Below the pieces are notes generated by a model. That model was not told the DNA's origin. It searched no databases and saw nothing but the letters and a program-made list of their open reading frames with translations. The translations under genes and the position numbers were made by a program. Shown here one piece after another: positions 1 to 9,074 of a stretch of 64,000 nucleotides of DNA; within the stretch, counting starts at the first letter, position 1, and each line of letters starts with the position of its first letter. The stretch is taken from contig NZ_JAEMQH010000002.1 of NCBI RefSeq assembly GCF_016820575.1, forward strand, positions 615,295-679,294, in the 5' to 3' direction. This DNA is from Marinobacter sediminum. Lineage in GTDB: Bacteria; Pseudomonadota; Gammaproteobacteria; Pseudomonadales; Oleiphilaceae.

Positions 1-6
1 GACAGA

Positions 7-654
7 ATGGAAAATCGGACTAAGCATCTTTTTCTGAACGGACTGTGTCTGTCCGCCGCCCTGCTGATGCCGGTAGGCGCGATGGCAGCCGACGACGACC
101 GTCCATTGATTGAGTCGGACGTAACACCGGTGCCGGTGGATGAGTCCCTGATCGATACCGAGAATTTCGAGGTGGGTGCCTTTGTGGGTTTCCTCACCAT
201 CGAAGATTTCGAAAGCTCTGTGGTGTATGGCGGCAAGCTTACTTATCACCTCAGCGAATCGTTCTTCTTCGAAGCCGGAGTAGGATTTGCCGAAGCCGGC
301 GAAACCAGTTTCGAAAAACTGGCCGGTAATGTGGAAGTTCTGACCGAAGACGAGCGGGACTACACCTATTACAACATCAACCTGGGCTACAACGTGTTGC
401 CCGGTGAAGCGTTCCTGACCGAGAACTACGCCTTTAACACCAACTTCTATTTAATTGCCGGGGCCGGCGCGACGGATTTCGCGGGTGACACGCGCTTCAC
501 CGTAAATGCCGGTGCGGGCTACCAGGTACTGCTGACGGACAGCGTTGCCGTGCACCTTGGTGTTCGCCAGCACTTTTACCGGATAGATGTCCTGGGCAGC
601 GAGAAAACGTCCATTAACACCGAGGTCAGTTCCGGCCTGTCGGTCTTTTTCTAA
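7..654 (+). CDS. Outer-membrane beta-barrel protein, first gene of trans-envelope cluster
   Basis: 215 residues. An N-terminal signal peptide of about 27 residues ends in AMA before an acidic stretch. The rest alternates aromatic/hydrophobic and polar residues with many Gly and Tyr, and the chain ends in Phe-Phe, the usual C-terminal signal for insertion of outer-membrane barrels. The size fits small 8-stranded barrels of the kind annotated 'outer membrane beta-barrel domain' in myxobacteria and gammaproteobacteria. It precedes a TlpA-like gene by 32 bases and probably shares its transcript. The frame is open to the window edge, so a start further upstream cannot be excluded. The barrel assignment is good; no specific function can be given. 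Confidence 0.7.
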   Translation: MENRTKHLFLNGLCLSAALLMPVGAMAADDDRPLIESDVTPVPVDESLIDTENFEVGAFVGFLTIEDFESSVVYGGKLTYHLSESFFFEAGVGFAEAGETSFEKLAGNVEVLTEDERDYTYYNINLGYNVLPGEAFLTENYAFNTNFYLIAGAGATDFAGDTRFTVNAGAGYQVLLTDSVAVHLGVRQHFYRIDVLGSEKTSINTEVSSGLSVFF

Positions 655-686
655 CAACAACTCAATAACAACGGGAGTCACTTGTT

Positions 687-1184
687 ATGACCAGATTATT
701 GCCCTTGCTGATGGTTGGTATGGCGTTCACCGGGCTGGCGATGATGGCCCAGGCCGAGGCCATCAACGTGCCGGCGCCGGACTTTACCCTGGAGAGCCGG
801 TCCGGTGAAAACCTGCGCCTGGAAGACTACCGCGGCGAAGTGGTGATGCTGAATTTCTGGGCCTCCTGGTGTGGCCCCTGTCGTCAGGAGATGCCGCTGA
901 TGGACGAGCTCTACAGCCAGTACAAGGATCTTGGCTTTACCATCCTGGCGGTCAATGTCGATGAGAACCGGGACGAAGCTTTGCGGTTTCTGGATGCCGT
1001 GCCGGTGGATTACCCGATTCTCTATGACCCCGAGAGCCGGGTCAGTGAGCTGTACGAAGTCCAGGCCATGCCTACTACGGTCATGATAGACCGCAATGGC
1101 AATGCCCGATTCGTGCATTACGGTTATCAGCCGGGCTACGAGGACGACTACGAACAGCAGATTCGGGAATTGGTGCGCGAGTGA
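687..1184 (+). CDS. TlpA/ResA-type periplasmic thioredoxin
   Basis: 165 residues. A signal peptide or membrane anchor (residues 1-23) is followed by an AhpC/TSA-Redoxin fold with the active site WCGPC (Cys62 and Cys65) and the cis-proline motif MPTT near residue 130. Such proteins reduce or exchange disulfides in the periplasm, often in cytochrome or metalloprotein maturation. The gene lies directly before a lipoprotein with a Cys-containing tail (CGC), a plausible redox client (inference). RBS GGGAG lies upstream of the ATG. Its stop is separated by about 35 bases from the chosen start of the next gene. Confidence 0.88.
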   Translation: MTRLLPLLMVGMAFTGLAMMAQAEAINVPAPDFTLESRSGENLRLEDYRGEVVMLNFWASWCGPCRQEMPLMDELYSQYKDLGFTILAVNVDENRDEALRFLDAVPVDYPILYDPESRVSELYEVQAMPTTVMIDRNGNARFVHYGYQPGYEDDYEQQIRELVRE

Positions 1185-1219
1185 GCTGGGGCAGGATTAA
1201 CCGGGGAAGGTTGGACGTT

Positions 1220-1456
1220 ATGCGTGGTGTATCTCTGACGATGCTCCTGGGTTTGGTGCTGGTGCTGATGTCCACCGCGGGCTGCAGCGACATCAAACCC
1301 TGGGTGAAACCGTATGAGCGCGACAAGCTGGCGGACCCGGTGATGAGTCTGAGCCGGCATGGCAAGGCCGACGTCTATATGCACCACGTTTACCAGGCCC
1401 GGGAATCGGCGCGTGGCTCTGAGGGCGGTTCTGGAGGTGGTTGTGGCTGTAACTGA
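1220..1456 (+). CDS. DUF4266-type small lipoprotein with Gly/Cys tail
   Basis: 78 residues from the ATG at 1220, which has the RBS GGGGAAGG 9 bases upstream. A GTG at 1181 would add 13 residues before the signal sequence and is less likely. The hydrophobic stretch ends in STAGC, a lipobox with Cys22. The mature part contains the short conserved-looking segment KPWVKPYERDKLADP and ends GGSGGGCGCN. This matches DUF4266 proteins, which are typically found beside DUF3570 and a thioredoxin, as here. The two tail cysteines could bind a metal or be a substrate of the upstream TlpA protein (inference). The 3' end overlaps the start of the next gene by 14 bases. Confidence 0.75.
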   Translation: MRGVSLTMLLGLVLVLMSTAGCSDIKPWVKPYERDKLADPVMSLSRHGKADVYMHHVYQARESARGSEGGSGGGCGCN

Positions 1457-2609
1457 GGCGCGCCGAATCCACTATGGCCTGGCGCTGCTGCTGGCCCTGT
1501 TACTGGCCTTGGCGGCGCCGCTGGTTTCGGCCGCGACCCTGCCCGAGGACAACGTCGATATGCTTTACCATCGCTACGACGGTGGTGGCATGGTGATCGA
1601 CGGACCGTCCGTTTTAGTGCGGAAGAATGCCGGGCCCCAGGTGTCGTTTACCGGCCAGTACTACGTGGACTCGGTGTCCGCCGCGTCGGTGGATGTGTTG
1701 GCTACTGCCAGCCCCTACACGGAAGAGCGGGATGAGTATTCACTGGGCGTGGACTACCTGCATGAAGACGCCATCCTCAGCCTGGGCTACACCAACAGCT
1801 CGGAAAACGACTACGAAGCCAACACTGTCTACTTCTCCGTCAGTCAGGAATTCTTCGGTGGCATGTCCACCGTAACCATGGGCTATGCCAATGGCTGGGA
1901 CGACGTGGGCCGGGTTGGCAACGACAACTTCAGTGAAGAAGCCGACCGACGGAATTACCAGCTTGGTTTGAGCCAGGTCCTGACCCGAAACAGCCTGCTG
2001 GGAATCGATCTGGAAGTGGTGTCCGATGAAGGCTTTCTTCAGAACCCCTACCGCCAGAACCGGTATCGCGACCCGAATGATTCAACGTCGTTCCTGTATC
2101 AGCCGGAGCGGTACCCGGAGACCCGAACCAGCACCTCGGTGGCGACCCGGGCCCTGTACTACCTGCCATACCGGGCCTCAATTCGCGGCGAGTATCGTTA
2201 TTTTACGGACAGCTGGGGTATCGATGCCCATACCGTTGAACTGGCCTATGTGCATGCCCTGAACAATCGCTGGACCCTGGAAGGTTCGGTCCGTTATTAC
2301 ACCCAGGAAGCGGCTGACTTCTACAGCGATCTGTACGAGTTCGAGAACTCCCAAACTCACTTGGCCCGGGACAAGGAACTGAGCACGTTGTCGGGCACCA
2401 CCCTGGGTACCGGTGCAGTCTATGAGTGGAAGCAGACCTCGCTGCCCGGCATCAAACGGCTTCAGTTCAGCCTGTTGTTGGATTGGCTGAACTTCGAATA
2501 CGACGATTTCCGGGACGTGACCGCCAAGGGCGATTTCTTGCCCGGGGAAGAACCGCTTTATTCGTTTGACGCGCTGGTTACGCGCGCGTCCTTGATTCTT
2601 GAATACTGA
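1443..2609 (+). CDS. DUF3570 outer-membrane beta-barrel protein
   Basis: 388 residues. The start chosen is GTG at 1443 because GGAGG lies 5 bases upstream and the product then opens with a good signal peptide (cleavage after VSA, about residue 30). The longer frame from 1359 would put 28 unlikely residues in front. The mature chain is rich in alternating strands with Tyr, Asn, Asp and Gly, and ends LILEY, as in outer-membrane barrels. DUF3570 proteins commonly sit next to DUF4266 lipoproteins. The gene begins inside the lipoprotein gene, so the two are probably translationally coupled. The exported barrel nature is well supported; the role is unknown. Confidence 0.75.
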   Translation: MAVTEARRIHYGLALLLALLLALAAPLVSAATLPEDNVDMLYHRYDGGGMVIDGPSVLVRKNAGPQVSFTGQYYVDSVSAASVDVLATASPYTEERDEYSLGVDYLHEDAILSLGYTNSSENDYEANTVYFSVSQEFFGGMSTVTMGYANGWDDVGRVGNDNFSEEADRRNYQLGLSQVLTRNSLLGIDLEVVSDEGFLQNPYRQNRYRDPNDSTSFLYQPERYPETRTSTSVATRALYYLPYRASIRGEYRYFTDSWGIDAHTVELAYVHALNNRWTLEGSVRYYTQEAADFYSDLYEFENSQTHLARDKELSTLSGTTLGTGAVYEWKQTSLPGIKRLQFSLLLDWLNFEYDDFRDVTAKGDFLPGEEPLYSFDALVTRASLILEY

Positions 2610-2628
2610 GTTGGCAGGAACACTGATC

Positions 2629-3174
2629 ATGGTGAAACCACTTAAGTCCCTCATTTTTGCTCTGGCAACCGGCTGCGCTGTTTTGATTTCCGGCCCGGCG
2701 CTGGCTCAGTCCGGTGACAATGCCGACGACAAGTCCGTTGCCCAGAGTGTCGAATCCTTGAAGAAGCAGGTCATTCGCCTGAATCGGGATCTGTTCATTC
2801 TGGAAGAGGACCTGTTGTTCCCCGCCAGTACCCAGTTTGCGGTGTTCGTGAGTGTCGACACCGGCCAGTTCCTGAAACTGGACGCGGTGAAACTCAAGGT
2901 CGATGGGGAAGTGGTGGCCTCGTACCTCTACACCGAGCGCCAGGTTCAGGCCCTAGAGCGGGGTGGCATGCAGCGTCTGTACGTGGGCAACCTGAAGACC
3001 GGAAACCACGAAGTGACAGCGTTTGTCGAGGGCATCGGGCCAGACAATCGCGCCTACAAACAAGCAGCCACCCTCGATTTCGAAAAGGGCACCGGCACGG
3101 CAGCACTGGAAATCCGGGTGCAGGACCGCTCCTCCGACTACCAACCCACCGTGTCGATAGTGGCGTGGGATTAG
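2629..3174 (+). CDS. Secreted protein with N-terminal coiled coil, unknown function
   Basis: 181 residues from ATG 2629, with a purine-rich GGCAGG upstream. The signal peptide is about 26 residues (GPALA before Gln). Residues 35-60 form a heptad-like helix with SLKKQVIRLNRDLFILEEDL. The remainder is beta-rich (repeated hydrophobic/Thr/Val strands, GNHEVTAFVEGIGP) and looks like a small beta-sandwich. I do not recognise a named family with certainty. Similar genes occur beside TPR lipoproteins and TolQ/R-like motors, which suggests a periplasmic subunit of the machine encoded by this cluster. Confidence 0.6.
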   Translation: MVKPLKSLIFALATGCAVLISGPALAQSGDNADDKSVAQSVESLKKQVIRLNRDLFILEEDLLFPASTQFAVFVSVDTGQFLKLDAVKLKVDGEVVASYLYTERQVQALERGGMQRLYVGNLKTGNHEVTAFVEGIGPDNRAYKQAATLDFEKGTGTAALEIRVQDRSSDYQPTVSIVAWD

Positions 3175-3208
3175 CGGCGTGGGATTGAGCTGGGGAGTGA
3201 ACTGAATC

Positions 3209-5158
3209 GTGGCATTGAAAGCGGGCATCTTAGCCAGAAAACGTTCGACCTGGATCGCGGTCAGCTGCCTGTGGCTGATGGCGAGCGCGCCGGGGTGGGC
3301 GAATGAGCCTGCGCCGGAACGGGTCCAGGATCTCCGTTATGGCTGGGTGCTCTACAACTACCACCAGGGCCAGGCCTTCGATGCGCTGACCCAGCTGTCG
3401 GTTGCCAGTGTGCAAGGCGGTATTCAGGGCCATGGCGCCCATCCCGCCCTGGTTGAAGGCGGCCTGTTGCTGTCTTATGGCATGACCCGTGAGGCTGGTG
3501 AACTGTTTACCAGGCTGTTGGGTGACGATGGCAAGGGCAGTGCGCTGTCGCCTGAGGTTCGCAACCAGGCCTGGTTCTATCTTGGCAAGGTGCTGTATCT
3601 GGAGGGCGATTACCAGCTCGCGGAAGCCAATCTGAACCGGGTCGACGGTGCAACACTGGAAACCAGCGAGCCTGAACTCTACCAGGAGTGGCTCTATCTG
3701 CAGGCCCGTCTGGCAGGGCAGCTGGCCAGTCAGCCAGACCCGGACGCCATTGGCCAGTTTCGGGATCAGCTCGACCCAAATGCCATTTGGGCGCATTACC
3801 TTACTTATAACGCCGCCATGGCGGAGCTTGCCGATGGCAATGGTGAAGCAGCGATTGCCACTCTGGCGGAGCTGATCCGGCAGATGGAAGCCGAAGCCGG
3901 CGATAGCCCTGCAGATAACGCGGAGCAGCAGGCGCTGGTGGAAAAAAGCCGACTGTCCCTGGCGCGAATTTACCTGGCGAACGGTCGCTTTGATCAGGCT
4001 TTCAGAACGCTGGAATTGCTCTCGGCGGAGGGGCCTTTTTCCGACCGGGCGCTGTTCGAGTATGCCGTTGCGGCAGCCGGGCAGGGTGAGATGGATCGGG
4101 CGTTGAACGCGATTAACGTGTTGTCCTCGCGGCAATTGTTCAGCCCCTGGTTGCAACAGGTGCCCTACGCCCGCGGCTATCTGCTGGAGCAGATGAATCG
4201 ACCGGCAGAGGCGCTGGCAGCCTTCCAAGAAGCCGCTGATCGATATGCACGACTGGAGGCGGAACTGGTTACGGCCCGGACCGCGCTCAACGAAGACTCG
4301 TTGATGGCCCGGTTGGAGTTCCAGCAGGACGGCGACGGAAAGATGACCGATGCCTACGGGCGGCTGAAGGTCATACCCAGTGATTTTGGTTTATCTGAAA
4401 TCCTGGCAACGGAGTCGTTTCAGCAAGCCCTCAGCGAGTTGCACGATCTCTATCGCATGCAGGCTTTCCTGGATGACTGGCAGCAGCAACTGGCGTCCTT
4501 TGAGCTGATGCTGGAGACCCGCCAGTTGCAACGCACGGCCCGGATTAAAGCCACCCGGCAGGCACTGGCCGAGCAAGAGGCCGATCAGTGGGCGGCGGAA
4601 CATCAGGAGTACCGGCAGCAGATTACCGAGGCATTGGCGCGGGAAGACTACCAATTCTTCATGACCGCCGAACAAAAAGAACTGAAAACCAGGCTTGAGC
4701 GCGTTGCCGAGTCCCTGGCGGCCTTGCCCGACGACGAACGCACCCAGCGTCAGCGCGCCCAGTATCGGCGGATGCAGGCCCATTTCGACTGGATGATCGT
4801 GGATGACTACGGCGTGAATCGCTGGGCCGCGCAAAGACAGCTTCGTGAGCTGGACACGGCGATGGCGGAATTCCGGTCGCAACGTCAGACCATCGAGACG
4901 TTGATGGCTGACGACAAACAGCATCAGCGGCTGAGCGATCGCTTGGCAGCGAGGGAAACGGAGCTGACAAGCCTGCGCCAAGAGTTGGAACTTGCCTTGT
5001 CGGAGGCCCGGGGCCGGTTGATGGCCGGGGTGGATCAGGCCTTGCTGGAGCAGCGTAAACAAATGCGTAGCTATCGGGTGGCTTCTCGTCATGCCCAGGC
5101 CCGCCTGGCCGACCGCCTGTATCAGCTCCAAAGCAGACAGGGGGCGGGCGATGAATAG
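3209..5158 (+). CDS. Periplasmic TPR protein with long C-terminal coiled coil
   Basis: 649 residues from GTG 3209, with RBS GGGGAG about 12 bases upstream. A signal peptide of about 31 residues ends in PGWA. Residues 40-350 contain repeated helical pairs of TPR type, for example WFYLGKVLYLEGDYQLAEANL and LSLARIYLANGRFDQAF. Residues 400-645 are charged and rich in Gln, Glu, Ala and Arg, predicted long helix/coiled coil. The product would be a periplasmic scaffold spanning part of the envelope. It overlaps the next lipoprotein gene by 8 bases. By context it may correspond to GltD/GltE-like TPR components of Myxococcus gliding complexes; that relation is inferred from architecture only. Confidence 0.72.
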   Translation: MALKAGILARKRSTWIAVSCLWLMASAPGWANEPAPERVQDLRYGWVLYNYHQGQAFDALTQLSVASVQGGIQGHGAHPALVEGGLLLSYGMTREAGELFTRLLGDDGKGSALSPEVRNQAWFYLGKVLYLEGDYQLAEANLNRVDGATLETSEPELYQEWLYLQARLAGQLASQPDPDAIGQFRDQLDPNAIWAHYLTYNAAMAELADGNGEAAIATLAELIRQMEAEAGDSPADNAEQQALVEKSRLSLARIYLANGRFDQAFRTLELLSAEGPFSDRALFEYAVAAAGQGEMDRALNAINVLSSRQLFSPWLQQVPYARGYLLEQMNRPAEALAAFQEAADRYARLEAELVTARTALNEDSLMARLEFQQDGDGKMTDAYGRLKVIPSDFGLSEILATESFQQALSELHDLYRMQAFLDDWQQQLASFELMLETRQLQRTARIKATRQALAEQEADQWAAEHQEYRQQITEALAREDYQFFMTAEQKELKTRLERVAESLAALPDDERTQRQRAQYRRMQAHFDWMIVDDYGVNRWAAQRQLRELDTAMAEFRSQRQTIETLMADDKQHQRLSDRLAARETELTSLRQELELALSEARGRLMAGVDQALLEQRKQMRSYRVASRHAQARLADRLYQLQSRQGAGDE

Positions 5159-8054
5159 AGTCTCCAGGCTTATGCCCCGGCGTGGATTGGCCGTCTTGCC
5201 CTTGGCGGTAGCGCTGGCCGGCTGTCAAAGCCTGACATGGCCGATGGGGGGCGGCGATGGAACAACGCCGGAAATGCGAGCGGGGACCATTGGCGCCGTC
5301 GCTGCGACGTCCGACCCGCAAGCAGGGCAACCTTCTGCGCCCGTACGCCTGGAGTCCGCGTCGGCAAGTGCTGAGCCGGTGTCTCTGGAAACCGTCATGG
5401 CCAGCTATAGATCGCTGCTTCCCTTGGTAGAGGACCCGCGCAAACAGGTGACCATTCGCCATCGGTTGGCAGACCTGGAATTCACCCGTGCCGAGCGGAA
5501 AATGGCGGACACTGCGCAGGACGAGCTGGATGACGCCATTGAGGCGTATCAGGCCCTGCTCCGCGAATACCCGGATCGGGCTGGCAATGACCAGATCTAC
5601 TATCAGCTATCCCGCGCCTGGGAGCTGCGGGGCATGACGTCTCAGCAATTGTCTGCGCTCAATACCCTGGTTGAGCGCTACCCGGACTCCTCCTACTGGA
5701 CCGAAGCCCAGTTCCGGCGGGCCGACCTGCTGTTCATCAATGGCCGTTACGACGAGGCCGAGCAGGCGTTCCATCAGGTGGCCCAGACCAGCCAGCAACA
5801 GCAGACCGATCCCTCGTTCCTGGTTAACGCCTATTACATGCGTGGCTGGAGCCAGTTCAAACAGGGCCAGTATCGGCTTGCTCTGACCAGCTACATCGAG
5901 GTGCTGGACCGGGTCCTGCCGGAAGGCCAGCCGGTACAGGACATTGATCAACGCAACAAAACCCTGATTGAAGACCTGTTCCGGGTGTTCGGACTGTCCC
6001 TGTCTTATCTCGAGGGCGCTGAAACCCTGCAGGCTCTGTTCAGGCAGACCGGCAGTCGGCCCTATGAAATCCTGATTTACGACCGCTACAGCAGCTTGCT
6101 ACTGGAGCGGGAACAGTACTCTGACGCCATCGACGTCTACGAGGCCTTCATTGAAGACCATCCCGGTAGTCGCTGGGCGCCTCGTTATCACATGAACATC
6201 ATTGCCACGCTCGAATTGGCCGGCTTTGAACGCACACTGCCCGAGCGCAAGGCCGAATTCGTCGCCAACTACGGCCTGTACAGCAGCTACTGGCGCAATG
6301 CTGAACCGGACACGCTGGTCTACATCCGGGAACAGCTGGAGCAGCTATTGCCCGAGCTGGCGGATCGCCACTATCTGCTCGCGGGTAAAGCGGAATCGGA
6401 AACCAGCGCGCGCGACAATTACTACCGGGCGGCTGAGTATTACGCGGAATTTGCTGCAACTTTCCCAAGCCATCCAAGAACGCCCGAACGTCTGTTCCTG
6501 CTCGGTGAAACCTACCTGGAACTGGAAGACTGGGCCTCGGCCATCGAGGCGTTCGAGCGCGTCGCGTACGATTTCCCCTATGAGGGACAGCCGCCGGCAC
6601 GGGCCGCTGAAGCGGGTTACGCCTCGGTTCTGGCCTACCGGGAATATGCTCGGGCCTGGCAGGCCGAGTCGGCGAGCGAGCAGCAGAGTTATGAGGATAT
6701 GCAACAGCTGAATCGCTTGCGGTTTGCCAATGCTTTTCCAGCTGATTCACGGGCTCCGGACGTGTTCTTCATGGCATTGCAACGAGAGTTTGATCAGCAG
6801 AACTGGGAAGACTCGGTGGCCATGTCCAGTCGTCTGGCGGCCTGGCAACCGGCACCCAGAAAAGAGCTGATCACCGAGGCGCTGTTGCTGTCCGGACACA
6901 GTCTGTTTGAGCTTGAGCGTTATGCCAAAGCGGAGCAGGCCTATCGCGATGCGCTAGTGGCCATGGCCGAGACCGACGAGCGCCGCGACGGCGTGCGTGA
7001 AAATCTTGCGGCAACCGTGTTCCGGCAGGCCGAGCAACTGGCAGCAGCGGGCAACGTGGACGCAGCGGTGAGCGAGTACCTCCGAGTGGGAGCAGCCGTG
7101 CCGGAATCCGCGTTGCGGGCCAATGCCGAATACGACGCGGCGTCCTTGTTGGTTACCGCCGCACGCTGGGATGAAGCAATCTCGGTACTGACGGCTTTCC
7201 GGGCCGAATTCCCTGACCATGAGCTGATCGACACGGTACCCCCAAAACTGGCATTGGCTTATCGGGAGACCGGACAGTGGGAACAGGCCGGCGATGAGCT
7301 CAGACGCATGGTCGCGCTGGCATCGACACCGGAAGAGCAGCGGCAGAACCTGCAGATTGCCGCAGAGCTGTACGACCAGGCGGGTAACACCGGCAAGGCT
7401 ATCGATACCTGGCGACAGTACGCCAACGCCTATCCGGAACCGGCGGATGCCTACATGGAGGCTTCTAACCGCCTGGCCGAGCTTTACCAGGCCGAGGGGG
7501 ACATTACTCGTCGGGATTTCTGGCTGCGTCGGCAGATGGCGTTTGTTGATGACAATCCGGAATCCAGCGACGACCGCATGCGTTGGCTGGCGGCATCGGC
7601 GTCGGCCACGCTGGCGCGGGAAGCCTTGGAACGTTACGACGCCATCAGCCTGACCCTGCCGCTTAATGAAAGCATGGTGGCTAAAACGAATGCGCTGGAG
7701 GAAGCGGTCAACGCGTATCAGAAAACTGCCAGTTACGGACTGTCCGCGTTTTCAACCGAGGCGGGCTATCAGATCGCCCACATATACGGACGCCTGGGGG
7801 CTGATCTGATGGCATCGGAGCGGCCGCCCGGTTTGAGTGAGTTGGAGCTGGCCCAATACGAGTTGCTGCTGGAAGAGCAGGCGTATCCGTTTGAGGATAA
7901 CGCCATCGATATCCATGAGCAGAACATTCGGCGCGCCCGCGAGGGCATCTACGACGAATGGGTGCAGCGGAGCTATGAAGCGCTGAAGCGCCTGCTGCCG
8001 GGCCGTTACAACAAGCAGGAAATCACTGCCGGGGTGGTCAATGAGCTGGGATAA
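5151..8054 (+). CDS. Very large TPR lipoprotein
   Basis: 967 residues from ATG 5151, where a GGGGGCGGGCG stretch provides a strong RBS. The signal ends ALAGC, a lipobox with Cys25. After a disordered Ser/Ala/Pro segment to about residue 80, nearly the whole chain is TPR-like helical repeats: YQALLREYPDRAGND, AEQAFHQVAQTS, AIDVYEAFIEDHPGSR, AIEAFERVAYDFP and AEQAYRDALVAMAE. Long TPR lipoproteins scaffold multiprotein envelope machines. Overlaps at both ends (8 bases upstream, 14 downstream) show tight operon packing. Anchoring to the inner leaflet of the outer membrane is likely, since Gln follows the lipidated Cys rather than Asp. Confidence 0.78.
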   Translation: MNRVSRLMPRRGLAVLPLAVALAGCQSLTWPMGGGDGTTPEMRAGTIGAVAATSDPQAGQPSAPVRLESASASAEPVSLETVMASYRSLLPLVEDPRKQVTIRHRLADLEFTRAERKMADTAQDELDDAIEAYQALLREYPDRAGNDQIYYQLSRAWELRGMTSQQLSALNTLVERYPDSSYWTEAQFRRADLLFINGRYDEAEQAFHQVAQTSQQQQTDPSFLVNAYYMRGWSQFKQGQYRLALTSYIEVLDRVLPEGQPVQDIDQRNKTLIEDLFRVFGLSLSYLEGAETLQALFRQTGSRPYEILIYDRYSSLLLEREQYSDAIDVYEAFIEDHPGSRWAPRYHMNIIATLELAGFERTLPERKAEFVANYGLYSSYWRNAEPDTLVYIREQLEQLLPELADRHYLLAGKAESETSARDNYYRAAEYYAEFAATFPSHPRTPERLFLLGETYLELEDWASAIEAFERVAYDFPYEGQPPARAAEAGYASVLAYREYARAWQAESASEQQSYEDMQQLNRLRFANAFPADSRAPDVFFMALQREFDQQNWEDSVAMSSRLAAWQPAPRKELITEALLLSGHSLFELERYAKAEQAYRDALVAMAETDERRDGVRENLAATVFRQAEQLAAAGNVDAAVSEYLRVGAAVPESALRANAEYDAASLLVTAARWDEAISVLTAFRAEFPDHELIDTVPPKLALAYRETGQWEQAGDELRRMVALASTPEEQRQNLQIAAELYDQAGNTGKAIDTWRQYANAYPEPADAYMEASNRLAELYQAEGDITRRDFWLRRQMAFVDDNPESSDDRMRWLAASASATLAREALERYDAISLTLPLNESMVAKTNALEEAVNAYQKTASYGLSAFSTEAGYQIAHIYGRLGADLMASERPPGLSELELAQYELLLEEQAYPFEDNAIDIHEQNIRRAREGIYDEWVQRSYEALKRLLPGRYNKQEITAGVVNELG

Positions 8055-8625
8055 AACAATCGCTGTGGCAATGTTGCTGGTGGTCCTGTCTGGCTGCGCC
8101 CTGAGCCCGGGACAGGATGACGCCTTGGCATCACCGGAGGCCGAGGGCCAGCGGGCAGAAGCGCAGTTGGCTGAGGACTTCCAGGCTGCGGTCGCCCTGA
8201 AACAGGCGGGTGAGTTGGAGGCCGCCAGGGACCGGTTCGGGCAACTGGCCGAGCAATACCCAGCCCGCACCGGCCCCCTCGCGAACCTGGGTATTCTCGC
8301 TTATGAGGCTGGCGACACCGAACAGGCCAGCGCCCATTTCGACGCCGTGCTTGCTCTGGATGACAGCCACCCCGTTGCGCTCAACCACCTGGGGGTGATT
8401 GCCCGTGAGGCTGGTGAATTCGAGGCCGCCGAAGCGTATTACCGGCGAGCGCTGGACGCCGATCCGAACCATCTGCCGGCCATGCTCAACCTGGCTTTCC
8501 TGCTGGATATCTATCTGGGACGTCCGGGTGATGCCCTGGGGCTGTATGAGCAATACCAAAGCCAGGCCACGGATCCTAATCCGAGGCTGGAAGACTGGAT
8601 TTTCGATGCAAAAAACCGACTGTAA
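8041..8625 (+). CDS. Small TPR lipoprotein
   Basis: 194 residues. The lipobox VLSGC places the lipidated Cys at residue 19. Residues 50-165 hold three to four TPR units (AVALKQAGELEAARDRF, NLGILAYEAGDTEQASAHF, HLGVIAREAGEFEAAEAYY). PilF and NlpI have comparable size and design, but the neighbourhood is not pilus-related. The start overlaps the 3' end of the large TPR lipoprotein by 14 bases, so translation is probably coupled. It is likely an assembly or stability factor for the same envelope complex (inference). Confidence 0.75.
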   Translation: MSWDKTIAVAMLLVVLSGCALSPGQDDALASPEAEGQRAEAQLAEDFQAAVALKQAGELEAARDRFGQLAEQYPARTGPLANLGILAYEAGDTEQASAHFDAVLALDDSHPVALNHLGVIAREAGEFEAAEAYYRRALDADPNHLPAMLNLAFLLDIYLGRPGDALGLYEQYQSQATDPNPRLEDWIFDAKNRL

Positions 8626-8667
8626 CTTCGTCCTTAAATCTGACGCCACGACCAGAGTGAGTGACCT

Positions 8668-8979
8668 ATGCGACTGCCCGTTCGTCTGATTGCCGCTGTT
8701 GCTGCGGTGTTGGTGCCGGTTACGGTACTGGCCCAGGATTCTGGCATTGTGACCATTGAGGGAACGCGCATCCGGGGTGACCAGGAAGTCCCCACCGTGA
8801 TGTATCTGGTGCCCTGGCAACCACCGGAAGTGGAAGAGTTGCGTGCGCCCGATGAGCGCCTGATGGTGGACCAGGCGTTTGCGCCGATCGAGCGCTACGA
8901 GTTTCAGCGCCTCATTCGGTATCACCAGGCGTTCAGCGACCAGCAGGGCAATGAGCAAGGCAATGACATTGATCCCTGA
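8668..8979 (+). CDS. Small secreted protein, unknown function
   Basis: 103 residues with a signal peptide of about 22 residues (TVLA before Gln). The mature protein starts with a short signature segment, IEGTRIRGDQEVP followed by YLVPWQPPEVEE, and then a charged helix. I recognise this only as a conserved short periplasmic protein without assigned function. It is the last gene before the 156-base regulatory gap that precedes the motor genes. RBS GAGTGA precedes the ATG. Confidence 0.6.
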   Translation: MRLPVRLIAAVAAVLVPVTVLAQDSGIVTIEGTRIRGDQEVPTVMYLVPWQPPEVEELRAPDERLMVDQAFAPIERYEFQRLIRYHQAFSDQQGNEQGNDIDP

Positions 8980-8998
8980 AACCTGAATCGAGAATTTG

Positions 8999-9014
8999 TG
9001 TGATCCGCATCACA
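8999..9014. promoter_or_regulatory. Perfect CRP/Vfr core site
   Basis: TGTGA-TCCGCA-TCACA is a perfect 5-6-5 CRP-family palindrome inside the only sizeable gap of the cluster, 122 bases before the ExbB-like start. It suggests cAMP-dependent control of the motor genes by CRP or Vfr (known recognition rule; regulation inferred). Confidence 0.7.
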
Positions 9015-9074
9015 GATTTTCTGTGGCTGACCGCAAGCAAACACAAACCGCAACAAAGTCTTTCGCGAACTTAC

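Noticed and set aside
3230..4228. 332-residue minus-strand frame inside the TPR gene
   Set aside because: Shadow of a TPR gene with strong codon structure on the plus strand and clear signal peptide; no independent evidence.
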